Of a stretch of DNA of 51,696 nucleotides, positions 7,832-16,041 are shown piece by piece (the stretch's first letter is position 1; each line of letters begins with the position of its first letter). The DNA comes from Candidatus Nitrosopumilus sp. (GTDB lineage: Archaea; Thermoproteota; Nitrososphaeria; Nitrososphaerales; Nitrosopumilaceae). The translations under genes and the position numbers were made by a program. The notes below the pieces were generated by a model, which had not been told where the DNA came from, searched no databases, and saw only the letters and a list, made by a program, of their open reading frames with translations. Where the stretch lies: positions 1 to 51,696 of the forward strand of contig JAOTXZ010000008.1 of assembly GCA_029862085.1 (NCBI GenBank), given 5' to 3'.

Positions 7832-8344
7832 TTGTCAGAAACTGAAGCCAAGATTGAGGAAAAACCAGCCCCAGCAGAAAAAGCTGTAACTGAAGCAGTT
7901 GTTGAGGAGCCAAAATCCGAAGAAAAGGCAAAGTCTGAGCCTGAAGTTAAAAAAGCCGGTCCTGACAAATGGGGAATTGCCCACATTTACAGTAGTTACA
8001 ATAATACAATAATTCACATGACTGACCTCACTGGTGCTGAAACGGTAGCACTCAGTTCTGGTGGAGTACATGTTAATGCCGATAGATACGAATCATCACC
8101 CTTTGCTGCAATGAAAGCAGCAAATGCAGTAATTGAATCTGCAAAGACAAAAGGGTTTACTGGTTTTCATATACGAGTCCGTGCAGTTGGCGGTGTCGGT
8201 TCTAGAGTACCAGGACCAGGTGCACAAGCCGCAATCAGAGCACTAGCACGAGGCGGATTCAAAATAGGAAGAATCGATGATGTTACACCAATACCACATG
8301 ATACCACCAGAAAGAAAGGTGGCAAACGTGGAAGACGAGTCTAG
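7832..8344 (+). CDS. rps11: 30S ribosomal protein S11
   Basis: 170 residues. From residue 45 on it is a complete archaeal S11 (uS11): [57 protein letters not shown] and the basic end [11 protein letters not shown]. The first 45 residues are an unusual acidic/Lys/Ala-rich extension ([20 protein letters not shown] and more), probably disordered. The start is TTG at 7832 and TTTTTTAAACC at 7800-7810 is about 26 nt upstream, giving a leaderless start. The stop overlaps the end of the convergent gene 8341-8652 by four bases. Confidence 0.95.
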   Translation: MSETEAKIEEKPAPAEKAVTEAVVEEPKSEEKAKSEPEVKKAGPDKWGIAHIYSSYNNTIIHMTDLTGAETVALSSGGVHVNADRYESSPFAAMKAANAVIESAKTKGFTGFHIRVRAVGGVGSRVPGPGAQAAIRALARGGFKIGRIDDVTPIPHDTTRKKGGKRGRRV

Positions 8345-8652
8345 GCAACTGGTTTTATTACAACATTGCAGCCTTTGGATTTAAAATAGTCTGTCATAAA
8401 CTTTGTAAATTTCTCAGTCGGACTACTCCATTGGTATTTTTCAATCATGTCTGCAAATTTTTTCTCAATTCCATCTTGTAGTTCTGGTTTTAGTGCTACT
8501 TTGAAAAATGTCCAGCCAAATTTTGAATACGGTTCACTAAGTAGATAGCCATTTACACTTCCAACCAATGTCTCCATGTGAGATAGTGCCATCTTGATTG
8601 CAAGCTTGTCATCAGCATAATTTTTTGTGCTAATCTCTAGTGCAGTGTTCAT
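8341..8652 (-). CDS. Conserved hypothetical protein (103 aa), rtcB operon
   Basis: 103 residues, mixed alpha/beta, no signal peptide or membrane helix. Visible features: a hydrophobic segment ([16 protein letters not shown]), a Trp-Phe pair (GWTFFKVAL) and a basic C-terminal part ending [12 protein letters not shown] do not recognise a family. It is the last gene of rtcB-PDCD5-like-this gene; its ATG overlaps the stop of the PDCD5-like gene (ATGA type, four bases), so it is translationally coupled. The context suggests a role near RNA ligation or translation, which is inference only. Confidence 0.75.
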   Translation of the reverse strand: MNTALEISTKNYADDKLAIKMALSHMETLVGSVNGYLLSEPYSKFGWTFFKVALKPELQDGIEKKFADMIEKYQWSSPTEKFTKFMTDYFKSKGCNVVIKPVA

Positions 8653-9059
8653 TCTTCTTCGTTATTTTTTGTGCTGCTTAACTTTTCAGTTAATGATACA
8701 AACTTTCCGTCTTGTTCTACGTTAATCTTTGTGTTCATCTTTACGTTGAGTCCGATTGAGCGAAATAACTGTAACAATTGTCCTCCATCTAATTTTTCGT
8801 TTAGCTCACCAGTTTTAATCAGTTGAGCAATCTGAATAATCACACTTTTAGTTTCATTTGGAAATTGATATTCTGCGTTTTGCAGTACTTCTTCTCCTCG
8901 AAATCCCAAAAAACTCACAACCATATCACGGGGGCTCTTTGTTTCTTTTTTTTCTGGTTCCTCGGGTGCTGTCTCTGTTTGTTTAATTGAGGAGATATTT
9001 TGCTGCATCTCGGCTAGCCTTTTTGCCTTTAGTCTTTCTAGTTCAGAATCTTCGCTCAT
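8649..9059 (-). CDS. PDCD5-like DNA-binding protein
   Basis: 136 residues. The start SELERLKAKRLAEMQQ is the N-terminal helix seen in PDCD5/TFAR19 proteins. After a charged linker comes PRDMVVSFLGFRGEEVLQNA and then IIQIAQLIKTGELNEKLDGG, leading to LLQLFRSIGL, which follows the three-helix core of the family. Archaeal members bind double-stranded DNA weakly; the cellular role is not settled. Overlaps rtcB by four bases upstream and the next gene by four bases downstream, so it is the middle gene of a tightly packed operon. Confidence 0.75.
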   Translation of the reverse strand: MSEDSELERLKAKRLAEMQQNISSIKQTETAPEEPEKKETKSPRDMVVSFLGFRGEEVLQNAEYQFPNETKSVIIQIAQLIKTGELNEKLDGGQLLQLFRSIGLNVKMNTKINVEQDGKFVSLTEKLSSTKNNEEE

Positions 9060-10504
9060 CCCTTAATCACGCCTATAGGCACTAATTTTGCCACTTTGGT
9101 GGCAATTCCCAGCTCATGGGAGACATTTACCACGGCATCGACATCCTTGTAGGCCTGAGGAGTCTCCTCTACAACACCATCTCTGGTCAATGCTTTGATG
9201 AATATCCCCTTGTCATTTAATGATTTTTTAACGCTATCTTCAGTAAAATTTTTCCTAGCTTTGGTTCTTGACATGGTTCTTCCTGCTCCATGTGCAGTTG
9301 AGCCAAAACTCAAGTTCATCGAATTTGGTTGCCCAAGTAAAATCCAGCTTGCAGTACCCATTGATCCTGGAACCAGTACTGGTTGTCCCAAGTGTCTGTA
9401 CTTTAATGGAACCTCTTCTCTATCGGCTGGAAATGCTCTAGTTGCACCCTTTCTGTGAATTACTAGTCTTCTCTCCTCTCCGTTTACCTTGTGTTTTTCA
9501 ATCTTTGCGATATTGTGTGCAACATCATACACTAATTTCATATCCAAATCAGACTCTGATTGGCCAAATACTCGCTGGAATGATTTTCTAGTCCAATGTG
9601 TTAGCATCTGTCTGTTGCTCCACGCATAGTTTAGTGCTGCAAACATTGCCTTTCGGTAAGACTCTCCTTCTTCAGATGTATTTGGAACACATGCAAGCTC
9701 CCTATCAGGTAAATCAATGCCATATTTTCCCATTGCTTGCTCTGCTACTCGCAGATAATCGCTACACACTTGGTGTCCAAATCCTCTAGAGCCGCAATGA
9801 AGCAAAACTGTAATTGTTCCCTTTGTGATTCCCATTTTTTTGGCAGCTTCTTCATCATGAATCTCTGCTACCTTTTGTACTTCAAGGAAATGGTTTCCTG
9901 AACCCAAACTACCTAGCTGTGGTGCTCCTCGCTTTCTTGCCTTTTCTGAGATTTTATTTGGATCTGCATTATCAATCTGTCCGTTTTCTTCGCAGACGTC
10001 TGAATCATCAGTTGAGCCATATCCATTATCAATTGCCCAGTTTACTCCTCGTACGAGAACCTCGTCGAGCTGCGAGGGATTCAGTCGTATCGAACCCTTG
10101 GAGCCCACTCCAGATGGAATGGAGCTAAACAAATCAGTTACCAAATCTTTGAGTTTTGCGCGAACTGCATCTTCAGTCAAGTTTGAACGGAGCAGTCTCA
10201 CTCCACAATTAATGTCATATCCCACACCTCCGGGGCTAATCATTCCCTCGTCTGCATCCATGGCAGCCACTCCACCTACTGGGAATCCATATCCCTCATG
10301 GCCATCAGGTAGAACTACACTGTGGCTAACAATTCCAGGAATTGATGCGACATTTTTTGCCTGTTTTATGGTTCTATCAGTTAGCATTTTTTGCAGTAAT
10401 GCTTCATTTGCATAGATTCGCACTGGAACTTTCATTCCCTCATTTGAATCAGCTTCTATCTCGTACTGGTTTTCAGCTATTTTTTTTGGAGTAACAGAGG
10501 ACAT
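9056..10504 (-). CDS. rtcB: RNA-splicing ligase RtcB
   Basis: 482 residues, full length. RtcB joins 2',3'-cyclic phosphate and 5'-OH RNA ends using GTP and Mn2+, the step that joins tRNA exons after intron removal in archaea. Seen: VGYDINCGVRLL with the metal-binding Cys100, LHCGSRGFGH with metal His residues, and HGAGRTMSR with the His that forms the guanylate intermediate. No intein interrupts it. The start is ATG 10504. It leads the operon with the PDCD5-like and 103-residue genes. The interrupted tRNA-Trp in this window is a natural substrate. Confidence 0.96.
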   Translation of the reverse strand: MSSVTPKKIAENQYEIEADSNEGMKVPVRIYANEALLQKMLTDRTIKQAKNVASIPGIVSHSVVLPDGHEGYGFPVGGVAAMDADEGMISPGGVGYDINCGVRLLRSNLTEDAVRAKLKDLVTDLFSSIPSGVGSKGSIRLNPSQLDEVLVRGVNWAIDNGYGSTDDSDVCEENGQIDNADPNKISEKARKRGAPQLGSLGSGNHFLEVQKVAEIHDEEAAKKMGITKGTITVLLHCGSRGFGHQVCSDYLRVAEQAMGKYGIDLPDRELACVPNTSEEGESYRKAMFAALNYAWSNRQMLTHWTRKSFQRVFGQSESDLDMKLVYDVAHNIAKIEKHKVNGEERRLVIHRKGATRAFPADREEVPLKYRHLGQPVLVPGSMGTASWILLGQPNSMNLSFGSTAHGAGRTMSRTKARKNFTEDSVKKSLNDKGIFIKALTRDGVVEETPQAYKDVDAVVNVSHELGIATKVAKLVPIGVIKG

Positions 10505-10590
10505 GTGTAATGGTAGGATTTGCAGTTTTGATAATTTAAATCCTAAGCAGATTTGGCAATACTCTTTAGCTTGGAAAATTTTTAGATATT

Positions 10591-10776
10591 ATGAAAAAAT
10601 GCTCGTGTTATCTGTGTACGTGTCCCAATGAGATTCCAGAGTTTGGTCACAGATATGAAGAGGAAAACGCCATAGTTGAAGCAGAGTTTAAGCATGATAC
10701 TGACAAGGCCGAGTCCATCATCGATGAGGTTTGCAGCTCGTGTGAAAAGGGACAACACCAGGGTCCTCCAAGATGA
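10591..10776 (+). CDS. Small Cys-rich zinc-binding protein (61 aa)
   Basis: 61 residues from ATG 10591. The N-terminus has four closely spaced cysteines (CSCYLCTC) followed by an acidic helix, and near the C-terminus is CSSCEKGQH. The cysteines and histidines could bind one or two zinc ions. Composition and compact motif spacing support a real gene. It is divergent from rtcB (86 nt between starts) and 41 nt upstream of the coiled-coil ORF. Function unknown. Confidence 0.65.
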   Translation: MKKCSCYLCTCPNEIPEFGHRYEEENAIVEAEFKHDTDKAESIIDEVCSSCEKGQHQGPPR

Positions 10777-10817
10777 GTTGCAGGAAAATTTAAAGATCAT
10801 TTACTACTTTATTATGC

Positions 10818-11024
10818 ATGGACAAGTCTTTTCAGGAAAAACACAACAAGGGCTTGGATATGTTGCAGGACTACAAGATTTATTTGGAAAAACAAGTTCA
10901 GAATTTAAAAAAGCTAGACCAACAGTCTGAATTTATGAAAGCGTGGAATGAAAATACCATAAAGGAAAGACAAGAGGAAATTACTGCAATTGACAAAATC
11001 CTGAAGAGCTTGATTCGCTTTTAA
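10818..11024 (+). CDS. Small coiled-coil protein (68 aa)
   Basis: 68 residues from ATG 10818, almost all helical and charged, with heptad-like spacing through LDMLQDYKIYLEKQVQNLKK and on to the end (EEITAIDKILKSLIRF). No Cys, no signal peptide. AATTTAAAG near 10787-10795 is a suitable TATA element 25-30 nt upstream. No family recognised. Confidence 0.6.
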   Translation: MDKSFQEKHNKGLDMLQDYKIYLEKQVQNLKKLDQQSEFMKAWNENTIKERQEEITAIDKILKSLIRF

Positions 11025-11114
11025 AATCTATCGTACAAACTAAATTTTAGAGGTGGTTTTGGGAAAACCATCCACCCACAGTTTAAATTTAGAAAGAACT
11101 GTCTTAGGGTGGAT

Positions 11115-11849
11115 ATGAAACTTGGGAAATTTTTCATTATTACTGCAATGTCATTTCTTGTCTTGTCTTTAGGACAGAGTGCTTTGGGTTATGGAGGACC
11201 TCCAGCACAAAGCAGTTCTGGGAACTATACTGTAGAGATTTACTTGGATAAAGAATCCTATGGCCTTGGAGAAACTGTAACATTTTCTGGAACGGTCAAC
11301 AAGTATGATGAGGACAGAAATTTACGAATTTCAATCTTTGATTCAAAAAATAGCCTAATTGATACTCAAAAAACACCAGTAAATCCTGATGGTGCATATT
11401 CCCACACTGTAATTCTTGATGATGAATTTGGAGAAGGAAAGTACACTGTAAAGGCTCAATATGGAAGCTCAAAGGCTACAGTGGAAATTATTTCATTTGT
11501 GATAAACGGTGAATCACAAACTCAGATTGATCCACCATCTTTGCAGTTAAGTGCAGGACCAGCTGATACATCTGCTAAAATCCCTGACTGGGTAAAAAAT
11601 AATGCAGGATGGTGGGCAGCAGGGGATATTGATGATGATTCCTTTGTGCAAGGAATCCAGTTTATGATAAAAGAAGGATTGATGAAAATACCATCCACTG
11701 AACAAGGAGCAGGTTCACAGAACAATAACATTCCTGACTGGGTAAAAAACAATGCTGGATGGTGGGCAGCAGGGGATATTGATGATGATTCCTTTGTGCA
11801 AGGAATCCAGTTTATGATAAAAGAAGGATTAATGAAAATATCCAGTTAA
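11115..11849 (+). CDS. Exported Ig-like protein with two WWA modules
   Basis: 244 residues from ATG 11115; GTTTAAATTT at 11081-11090 is about 27 nt upstream, so this ATG is preferred to GTG 11109. Order: signal peptide (KLGKFFIITAMSFLVLSLGQ), an Ig-like/MG2-like beta domain (about 35-130) with DKESYGLGETVTFSG, then two almost identical modules beginning IPDWVKNNAGWWAAGDIDDD and ending MIKEGLMKI. The modules are repeated at 150-bp spacing with near-identical DNA. Such modules are common in exported proteins of this lineage and also occur in 12310-12960 and 21051-21884. Probably surface-attached; function unknown. Confidence 0.8.
   Translation: MKLGKFFIITAMSFLVLSLGQSALGYGGPPAQSSSGNYTVEIYLDKESYGLGETVTFSGTVNKYDEDRNLRISIFDSKNSLIDTQKTPVNPDGAYSHTVILDDEFGEGKYTVKAQYGSSKATVEIISFVINGESQTQIDPPSLQLSAGPADTSAKIPDWVKNNAGWWAAGDIDDDSFVQGIQFMIKEGLMKIPSTEQGAGSQNNNIPDWVKNNAGWWAAGDIDDDSFVQGIQFMIKEGLMKISS
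11584..11843 (+). repeat. Tandem 150-bp duplication inside an exported protein gene
   Basis: About 110 bp at 11584-11693 recur at 11734-11843 with a constant 150-bp offset and only a few differences (for example GCAGG versus GCTGG and GATTGATG versus GATTAATG). The offset is 50 codons, so frame is kept. The low divergence, including synonymous sites, points to recent duplication or gene conversion. Confidence 0.85.
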
Positions 11850-12309
11850 TGAAGCACGGAAAAACAATTTTAAAAATTAAATTCTAGTCATGGATTCGCT
11901 GATGATTTGTATGAACAATTTCTCAGTGCCAGTTAAATGCAGAATTGTCATAAGTATTCCATGCAATGGTGCAAAACAGAATTAGAGTCATGCAATTGTT
12001 TATCGTTTACCAGACCATAGACAATCCCTAAAATATTCGTCTGTGCCATAGGAAGTCATTTTAGCACCATTGCATATTTTCATTACTTTCTAATGGTGAT
12101 TGAAAAAATCAAGGATACAAGTCAGTTTACACTACAAGCTTGGGCAATGTAATTCCATTTTTGAAAAAACGAGAAATTACTCTAAATAGACGACAGGTAG
12201 CTGATATTGTACAGTTTTTGAAACCATACGTAACTAAACCTCGATAATTTAAAATTATTTTTTGAAGTAAAGACAATCTTATAACTATACTAAATACATA
12301 AAAAAATTA
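11850..12309. other. 460-bp gap with inverted repeats and an ORF remnant
   Basis: No complete gene is visible. Two arms ATGCAATGGTGC (11961-11972) and GCACCATTGCAT (12064-12075) form a 12-bp perfect inverted repeat; a further AATGGTG at about 12090-12110 can pair with the second arm. An open frame without a good start ends at the stop near 12245 and would encode IPFLKKREITLNRRQVADIV followed by QFLKPYVTKPR, which looks like the tail of a decayed gene. A weak copy of the dispersed repeat is at 12248-12272. Confidence 0.4.
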
Positions 12310-12960
12310 GTGCCATTAAAATATTCAACCAAGCTTTTTGCAGGAGCATTAGCTTTTGCACTTGTCGTGGGAATTACTAGTTCTGCATATTCTCAAGAGT
12401 CATTCTTACCTGAATGGATTAAGACAATTGCAGGGTTTTGGTCAAGTAACCAAATAAGTGACGAAGAATTTGTAGGTGCATTACAATATCTCGTAAAAGA
12501 AGGAATTCTAGTTATTCCAGAGCAGTCACAAATAGAGCCCCCACCTGAAAAAACGGATTTAGATATCCAGGATGACTTTCTTGATCCGACCTCCAAGTGT
12601 TCAGGCACTGCAGGATGCATTCCAGGCTATGTGACTGAAAACATTGATGGAGATACCCTCAAAATTTATGGAAAATCTATTCGTCTAGTCCTAGTTGATG
12701 CCCCAGAAATAGGCGATTCAGGTTATGAGGAGGCACGAGACTTTATTGCAGAAAATTGTCCTGTGGGTTCGTTTGCTATAGTCGATGAAGATGACTTTCA
12801 ACAAGAAGGAAGCCATGATAGAATGCTTGGGGTAGTTCATTGTAATGGAGTAAATCTTAATGATGCAATACTAGATGCGGGGTTGGCAGATTTGTATTCC
12901 AAGTTTTGCTCATCTAGTGAATTTAAGAAAAGTAAATGGGCACGAAATCATGGATGTTGA
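12310..12960 (+). CDS. Exported staphylococcal-nuclease-like protein
   Basis: 216 residues. Order: signal peptide to about residue 29 (SSAYSQ), one Trp-containing module (LPEWIKTIAGFW to KEGILVIP, 33-70), a linker, then an SNase (TNase) domain. Catalytic positions are kept: D115 in DGDTL, R125 in IRLVLVDAPE, D130 and E133, and R171 in HDRMLGVV. SNase enzymes cut DNA and RNA with Ca2+. Two cysteines near 97/103 and further ones at 150, 178 and in the tail may form disulfides. Start GTG 12310, with a TATA-like element near 12280. Export points to extracellular nucleic acid breakdown, which is inference. Confidence 0.85.
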   Translation: MPLKYSTKLFAGALAFALVVGITSSAYSQESFLPEWIKTIAGFWSSNQISDEEFVGALQYLVKEGILVIPEQSQIEPPPEKTDLDIQDDFLDPTSKCSGTAGCIPGYVTENIDGDTLKIYGKSIRLVLVDAPEIGDSGYEEARDFIAENCPVGSFAIVDEDDFQQEGSHDRMLGVVHCNGVNLNDAILDAGLADLYSKFCSSSEFKKSKWARNHGC

Positions 12961-13038
12961 TTTGAATTTTTTTGAGAAGTATGAGAATAAAAAATCATTA
13001 TAAATTACATATTTACAAAAAAGCGAGGTTGTAATACT

Positions 13039-13923
13039 TTGCACGATTCACTAATTCAATCCATTCAGACTTTGCAAAAATCCAAGTACGGCAAAGGCAA
13101 CAAGGGCAAGCTAACATCAATTCAAAGTGCACTAAAGCTAGCAAGCCCATTATTTGCCACAACTAAAACAGACAACACCAAACCCAAGCTAGTAAATTTT
13201 AGAAACATAGAGCCAGACCAGCAAATTCCAAGAATATTAGACGAGTTTGCAAATAATTTTGAAATACAATGTCTGCAAAAAAATGGAGCAACAGCTAAAA
13301 ACTATTCATTGTTCTCAGTCACCCTGCTAAAAATAATAAAAACTCTAAATGCAGACAAAAAACGCGGTCTCTTGTCGGCGCATGGCATCAACATTCTAAA
13401 CAAAATGTTCATCAAACACCCAGTAGAGTATAAAAAAATTGAAATCAGAGACCCGCTACGTTTTGTATTTGTAATAATTGAACTAGTAATTGATTCAGAA
13501 CAAAATCTCTCAAAAAATTACGAGTTTGATGAAATACTGTTACGCCAAGTAATGCCATTAATGCAAAGGTATCACATGAAATATGACAATGCACTGGTGC
13601 AGATAACTGAGGAATTTAACAGCATGTCAAAGTTTAGATTAACTGTATCTATTGGGGATAGACACGCAGAGATTGTAAAAATATTTTTACAGTATGCAAT
13701 GGAGCAATTACCGCTAAAGGATAAAATATCCAGAGCAAAAAACATCATGCAGAAAATAGTATCAGAAGAGAACGATACAGTGGGTCTAGCATACTATAAT
13801 TTGCTAAAACTGAACTTTGATGACCAGGAATTAAAACCACATTTGATAGAAATTGCAAAAACTCAAAGTCGTTCAGGCAGGAGATTTGCCAATACCATTC
13901 TAGATGAGGTCTCTAGTCTTTAA
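13039..13923 (+). CDS. Hypothetical helical protein (294 aa)
   Basis: 294 residues, starting TTG at 13039, with no signal peptide or membrane helix. The first 60 residues are basic (KSKYGKGNKGKL), and most of the rest is predicted helical with repeated Leu/Ile spacing (FDEILLRQVMPLMQRYHMKY; DKISRAKNIMQKIV; AYYNLLKLNFDDQELKPHLI), suggesting a HEAT-like solenoid. No family recognised and no catalytic motif. It is a single-gene unit between the exported nuclease and a UspA gene. Confidence 0.75.
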   Translation: MHDSLIQSIQTLQKSKYGKGNKGKLTSIQSALKLASPLFATTKTDNTKPKLVNFRNIEPDQQIPRILDEFANNFEIQCLQKNGATAKNYSLFSVTLLKIIKTLNADKKRGLLSAHGINILNKMFIKHPVEYKKIEIRDPLRFVFVIIELVIDSEQNLSKNYEFDEILLRQVMPLMQRYHMKYDNALVQITEEFNSMSKFRLTVSIGDRHAEIVKIFLQYAMEQLPLKDKISRAKNIMQKIVSEENDTVGLAYYNLLKLNFDDQELKPHLIEIAKTQSRSGRRFANTILDEVSSL

Positions 13924-14038
13924 TTTCACGCCTATCTGGGGTCTATTTTATGGCCAAAACGGTTCAGGTCTCTACGGATTCAACTAAGAGTTTCGAACTA
14001 AAACACCAAATAAATACAGAATATTATCTTGATTTTAC

Positions 14039-14470
14039 ATGACTTTGAAAAGAATAATGGTTTGTTTAGATGGTTCGAAAAATTCCATAAGGGGATTAGA
14101 TAAGGCAATTTCGTTTGCAAAACAATCAGATGCTATGATTATTGGCGTTCACAGCGATACTAGTTTTAGTGCATTTTCTGCTGTTCGTGCACCTATACTC
14201 CCAGAGAAAAAATGGAAAAAGGGAGCAAAAGCGTTAATGAATGTTGCAAAGAGAAAAGTAGAAAAAAATAAAATTGAATTTGAAGGAATTGTCATTGGAG
14301 GTCATACTTCGGGTATTGATTTAACCACATTTGCTAATAATCCTGCAAACAGGATTGATCAAATTGTTATAGGATCCAGAGGAATGGGATTTCCAAAAGA
14401 ACTATTTTTTGGAAGTACGTCCAATTTTGTATTACACAAGGCAAGAGCTCCTGTAACTATTGTCAAATAA
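14039..14470 (+). CDS. Universal stress protein (UspA family)
   Basis: 143 residues, one Usp domain. Starts KRIMVCLDGSKNSIRGLDKA and ends with the nucleotide loop IGSRGMGFPKELFFGSTSN followed by ARAPVTIVK, the G-x2-G-x9-G-(S/T) pattern of ATP-binding Usp proteins. The middle (HSDTSFSAFSAVRAPILPEK) has an insertion compared with the shorter paralogue 26314-26766. The start is ATG 14039, with AATATTAT near 14020 as the possible promoter. Stress role is known only at family level. Confidence 0.9.
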   Translation: MTLKRIMVCLDGSKNSIRGLDKAISFAKQSDAMIIGVHSDTSFSAFSAVRAPILPEKKWKKGAKALMNVAKRKVEKNKIEFEGIVIGGHTSGIDLTTFANNPANRIDQIVIGSRGMGFPKELFFGSTSNFVLHKARAPVTIVK

Positions 14471-14528
14471 TTGTATTTTCATTTCTATCTCCAAAAATAG
14501 TTCAAGCCTCCATAGAATTGAATCTAGA

Positions 14529-14555
14529 ATTTGAAATTATTTTTTCAAAGCGATA
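14529..14555 (+). repeat. Dispersed intergenic AT-rich repeat, partial copy
   Basis: ATTTGAAATTATTTTTTC then AAAGCGATAAA; the left half fits the consensus exactly and the right half is degenerate. It lies between the convergent UspA gene and propeller gene. Upstream (about 14486-14528) are further pieces shared loosely with 19764-19825. Confidence 0.45.
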
Positions 14556-14564
14556 AAGATGGAT

Positions 14565-15878
14565 TTAATCCGTTAAATCAATAATTTTTTGTTTGGAAAA
14601 ACCTTGGATTTTCAGAGCACTATTTGTTTTGTCCAAATAACTAATCACTGGAATATCGTCATCTGCAAGGGCAAGGGAGGAAAAGCTACCAACATTACCA
14701 GGACTGTCAACTATTTGAATTGAATTTCCTGAGGAGCAATCCGTGTTGCCACATTTTACAATCTTGAGATTACCATTATTACTATCAAAATAGCTAATCA
14801 CTGGAAGGTTTCCTGCTGCAAGGGAGACTGAGGTGTAGAAACCTAAAGCAGCTGTACTGTCAATTGTCTGAATGGAATTTCCTGAGGAGCAATCCGTGTT
14901 GCCACATCTAACAAACTTGAGATTATTATTAGTAATATCAGTATAACTAATCACTGGAATATCACCTGCTGCAAGGGCAATGGATGTATACCAACCCACA
15001 TTGCCTGTACTGTCAATTGTCTGAACGGAATTGCCTGAGGAGCAGTCCGTGTTGCCACATTTTACAAATTTGAGATCCTCATTGGTATTATCATGATAAC
15101 TAATCACTGGAATTTCACCTGTTGCAAGGGCAATGGATGTATGCTCACCCACATCACCCGTACTATCAATTGTCTGGATAGAATTTCCTGAGGAGCAATC
15201 CGTGTTGCCACATTTTACAACCTTGAGATCATCAAGGATCCAATCATAGTAACTAATCACTGGAATGTCACCAAGTGTAATGGCAATGGAAGTAAATGTT
15301 CCCCCCACACCGGATTCAACTGTCTGAATCAAATTTCCTGAGGAGCAATGAATGTTGCCACATCTTACAAGTTTTAGAGCATTGTTGTTTTCATCCTGAT
15401 AACTAATCACTGGAATATCGTCATCTGCAAGGGCAATTGATGTATAGCGCCCCACATCTCCAGTACTATCAATTGTTTGGATAGAATTTCCTGAGGAGCA
15501 ATCCGTGCTGCCACATCTTACAAACTTGAGATCCTCATTGACATCATCAAAATAACTAACAACTGGAATGTCATCCTTTGCCAGCGCAATTGACGAATAA
15601 AGATTAAAGTCCGTGGTGGTATCCACTGTTTCTATTGTTTCTAGGATCAAAAATTTTGGCAGGTCTTCTTTGGTAATTGTTCCATCTAAAATATCGGCAG
15701 TATCTATGCAATCAGTACATGTTATTTCTCCATTGGTAAATGTCATGTCTCCTTCAACTATTACATCACCTGCAAGAGTGATGGTTATCAATGCGTAGGC
15801 AGTTCCGCCTCCAATTGTAATTAAAAATATGAAAAGCACAAGATATGGGGTTTTAGTTAATTGATTTTTCCACTCCAT
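14565..15878 (-). CDS. Membrane-anchored predicted seven-bladed propeller
   Basis: 437 residues from ATG 15878; the frame extends to 16001, but a TTAAGTA element near 15912 fits the later start and gives the same N-terminus as the paralogue 17243-18721. Order: hydrophobic anchor (TPYLVLFIFLITIGGGTAYA), short stalk (ITITLAGDVIVEGDMTF), then seven repeats of about 47 residues. Each has YTSIALA, a short turn, PVISY, a variable loop, LK-V-(R/K)CGNTDCSSGN and IQTIDS. Each complete unit holds two cysteines, probably a disulfide. The last unit lacks the Cys part, which the segment before the first could supply by circular closure. Surface protein; ligand unknown. Confidence 0.85.
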   Translation of the reverse strand: MEWKNQLTKTPYLVLFIFLITIGGGTAYALITITLAGDVIVEGDMTFTNGEITCTDCIDTADILDGTITKEDLPKFLILETIETVDTTTDFNLYSSIALAKDDIPVVSYFDDVNEDLKFVRCGSTDCSSGNSIQTIDSTGDVGRYTSIALADDDIPVISYQDENNNALKLVRCGNIHCSSGNLIQTVESGVGGTFTSIAITLGDIPVISYYDWILDDLKVVKCGNTDCSSGNSIQTIDSTGDVGEHTSIALATGEIPVISYHDNTNEDLKFVKCGNTDCSSGNSVQTIDSTGNVGWYTSIALAAGDIPVISYTDITNNNLKFVRCGNTDCSSGNSIQTIDSTAALGFYTSVSLAAGNLPVISYFDSNNGNLKIVKCGNTDCSSGNSIQIVDSPGNVGSFSSLALADDDIPVISYLDKTNSALKIQGFSKQKIIDLTD

Positions 15879-16041
15879 GCCCCATAATACAAAATGGTTT
15901 GAATTACTTAACCTTGATCGTAATTTTACAATTTCAGACCAGTTCATATCTACAGTTTTTCTGTGTTTTTCACGCCTGATTGGTATCAAAATAATCATCA
16001 AAAACCTTCAAATCCTGTCACTCCAAGCTAATCTAAGATAA

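Noticed and set aside
9195-10415. Several plus-strand ORFs opposite rtcB (9195-9458, 9598-9789, 9919-10128, 10098-10415)
   Set aside because: rtcB is a complete, strongly conserved gene; the antisense frames have no promoter or protein-like motif and result from its codon usage.
10676-10930. 84-codon ORF across two small genes
   Set aside because: It overlaps the Cys-rich protein (10591-10776) and the coiled-coil protein (10818-11024), both of which have better protein features.
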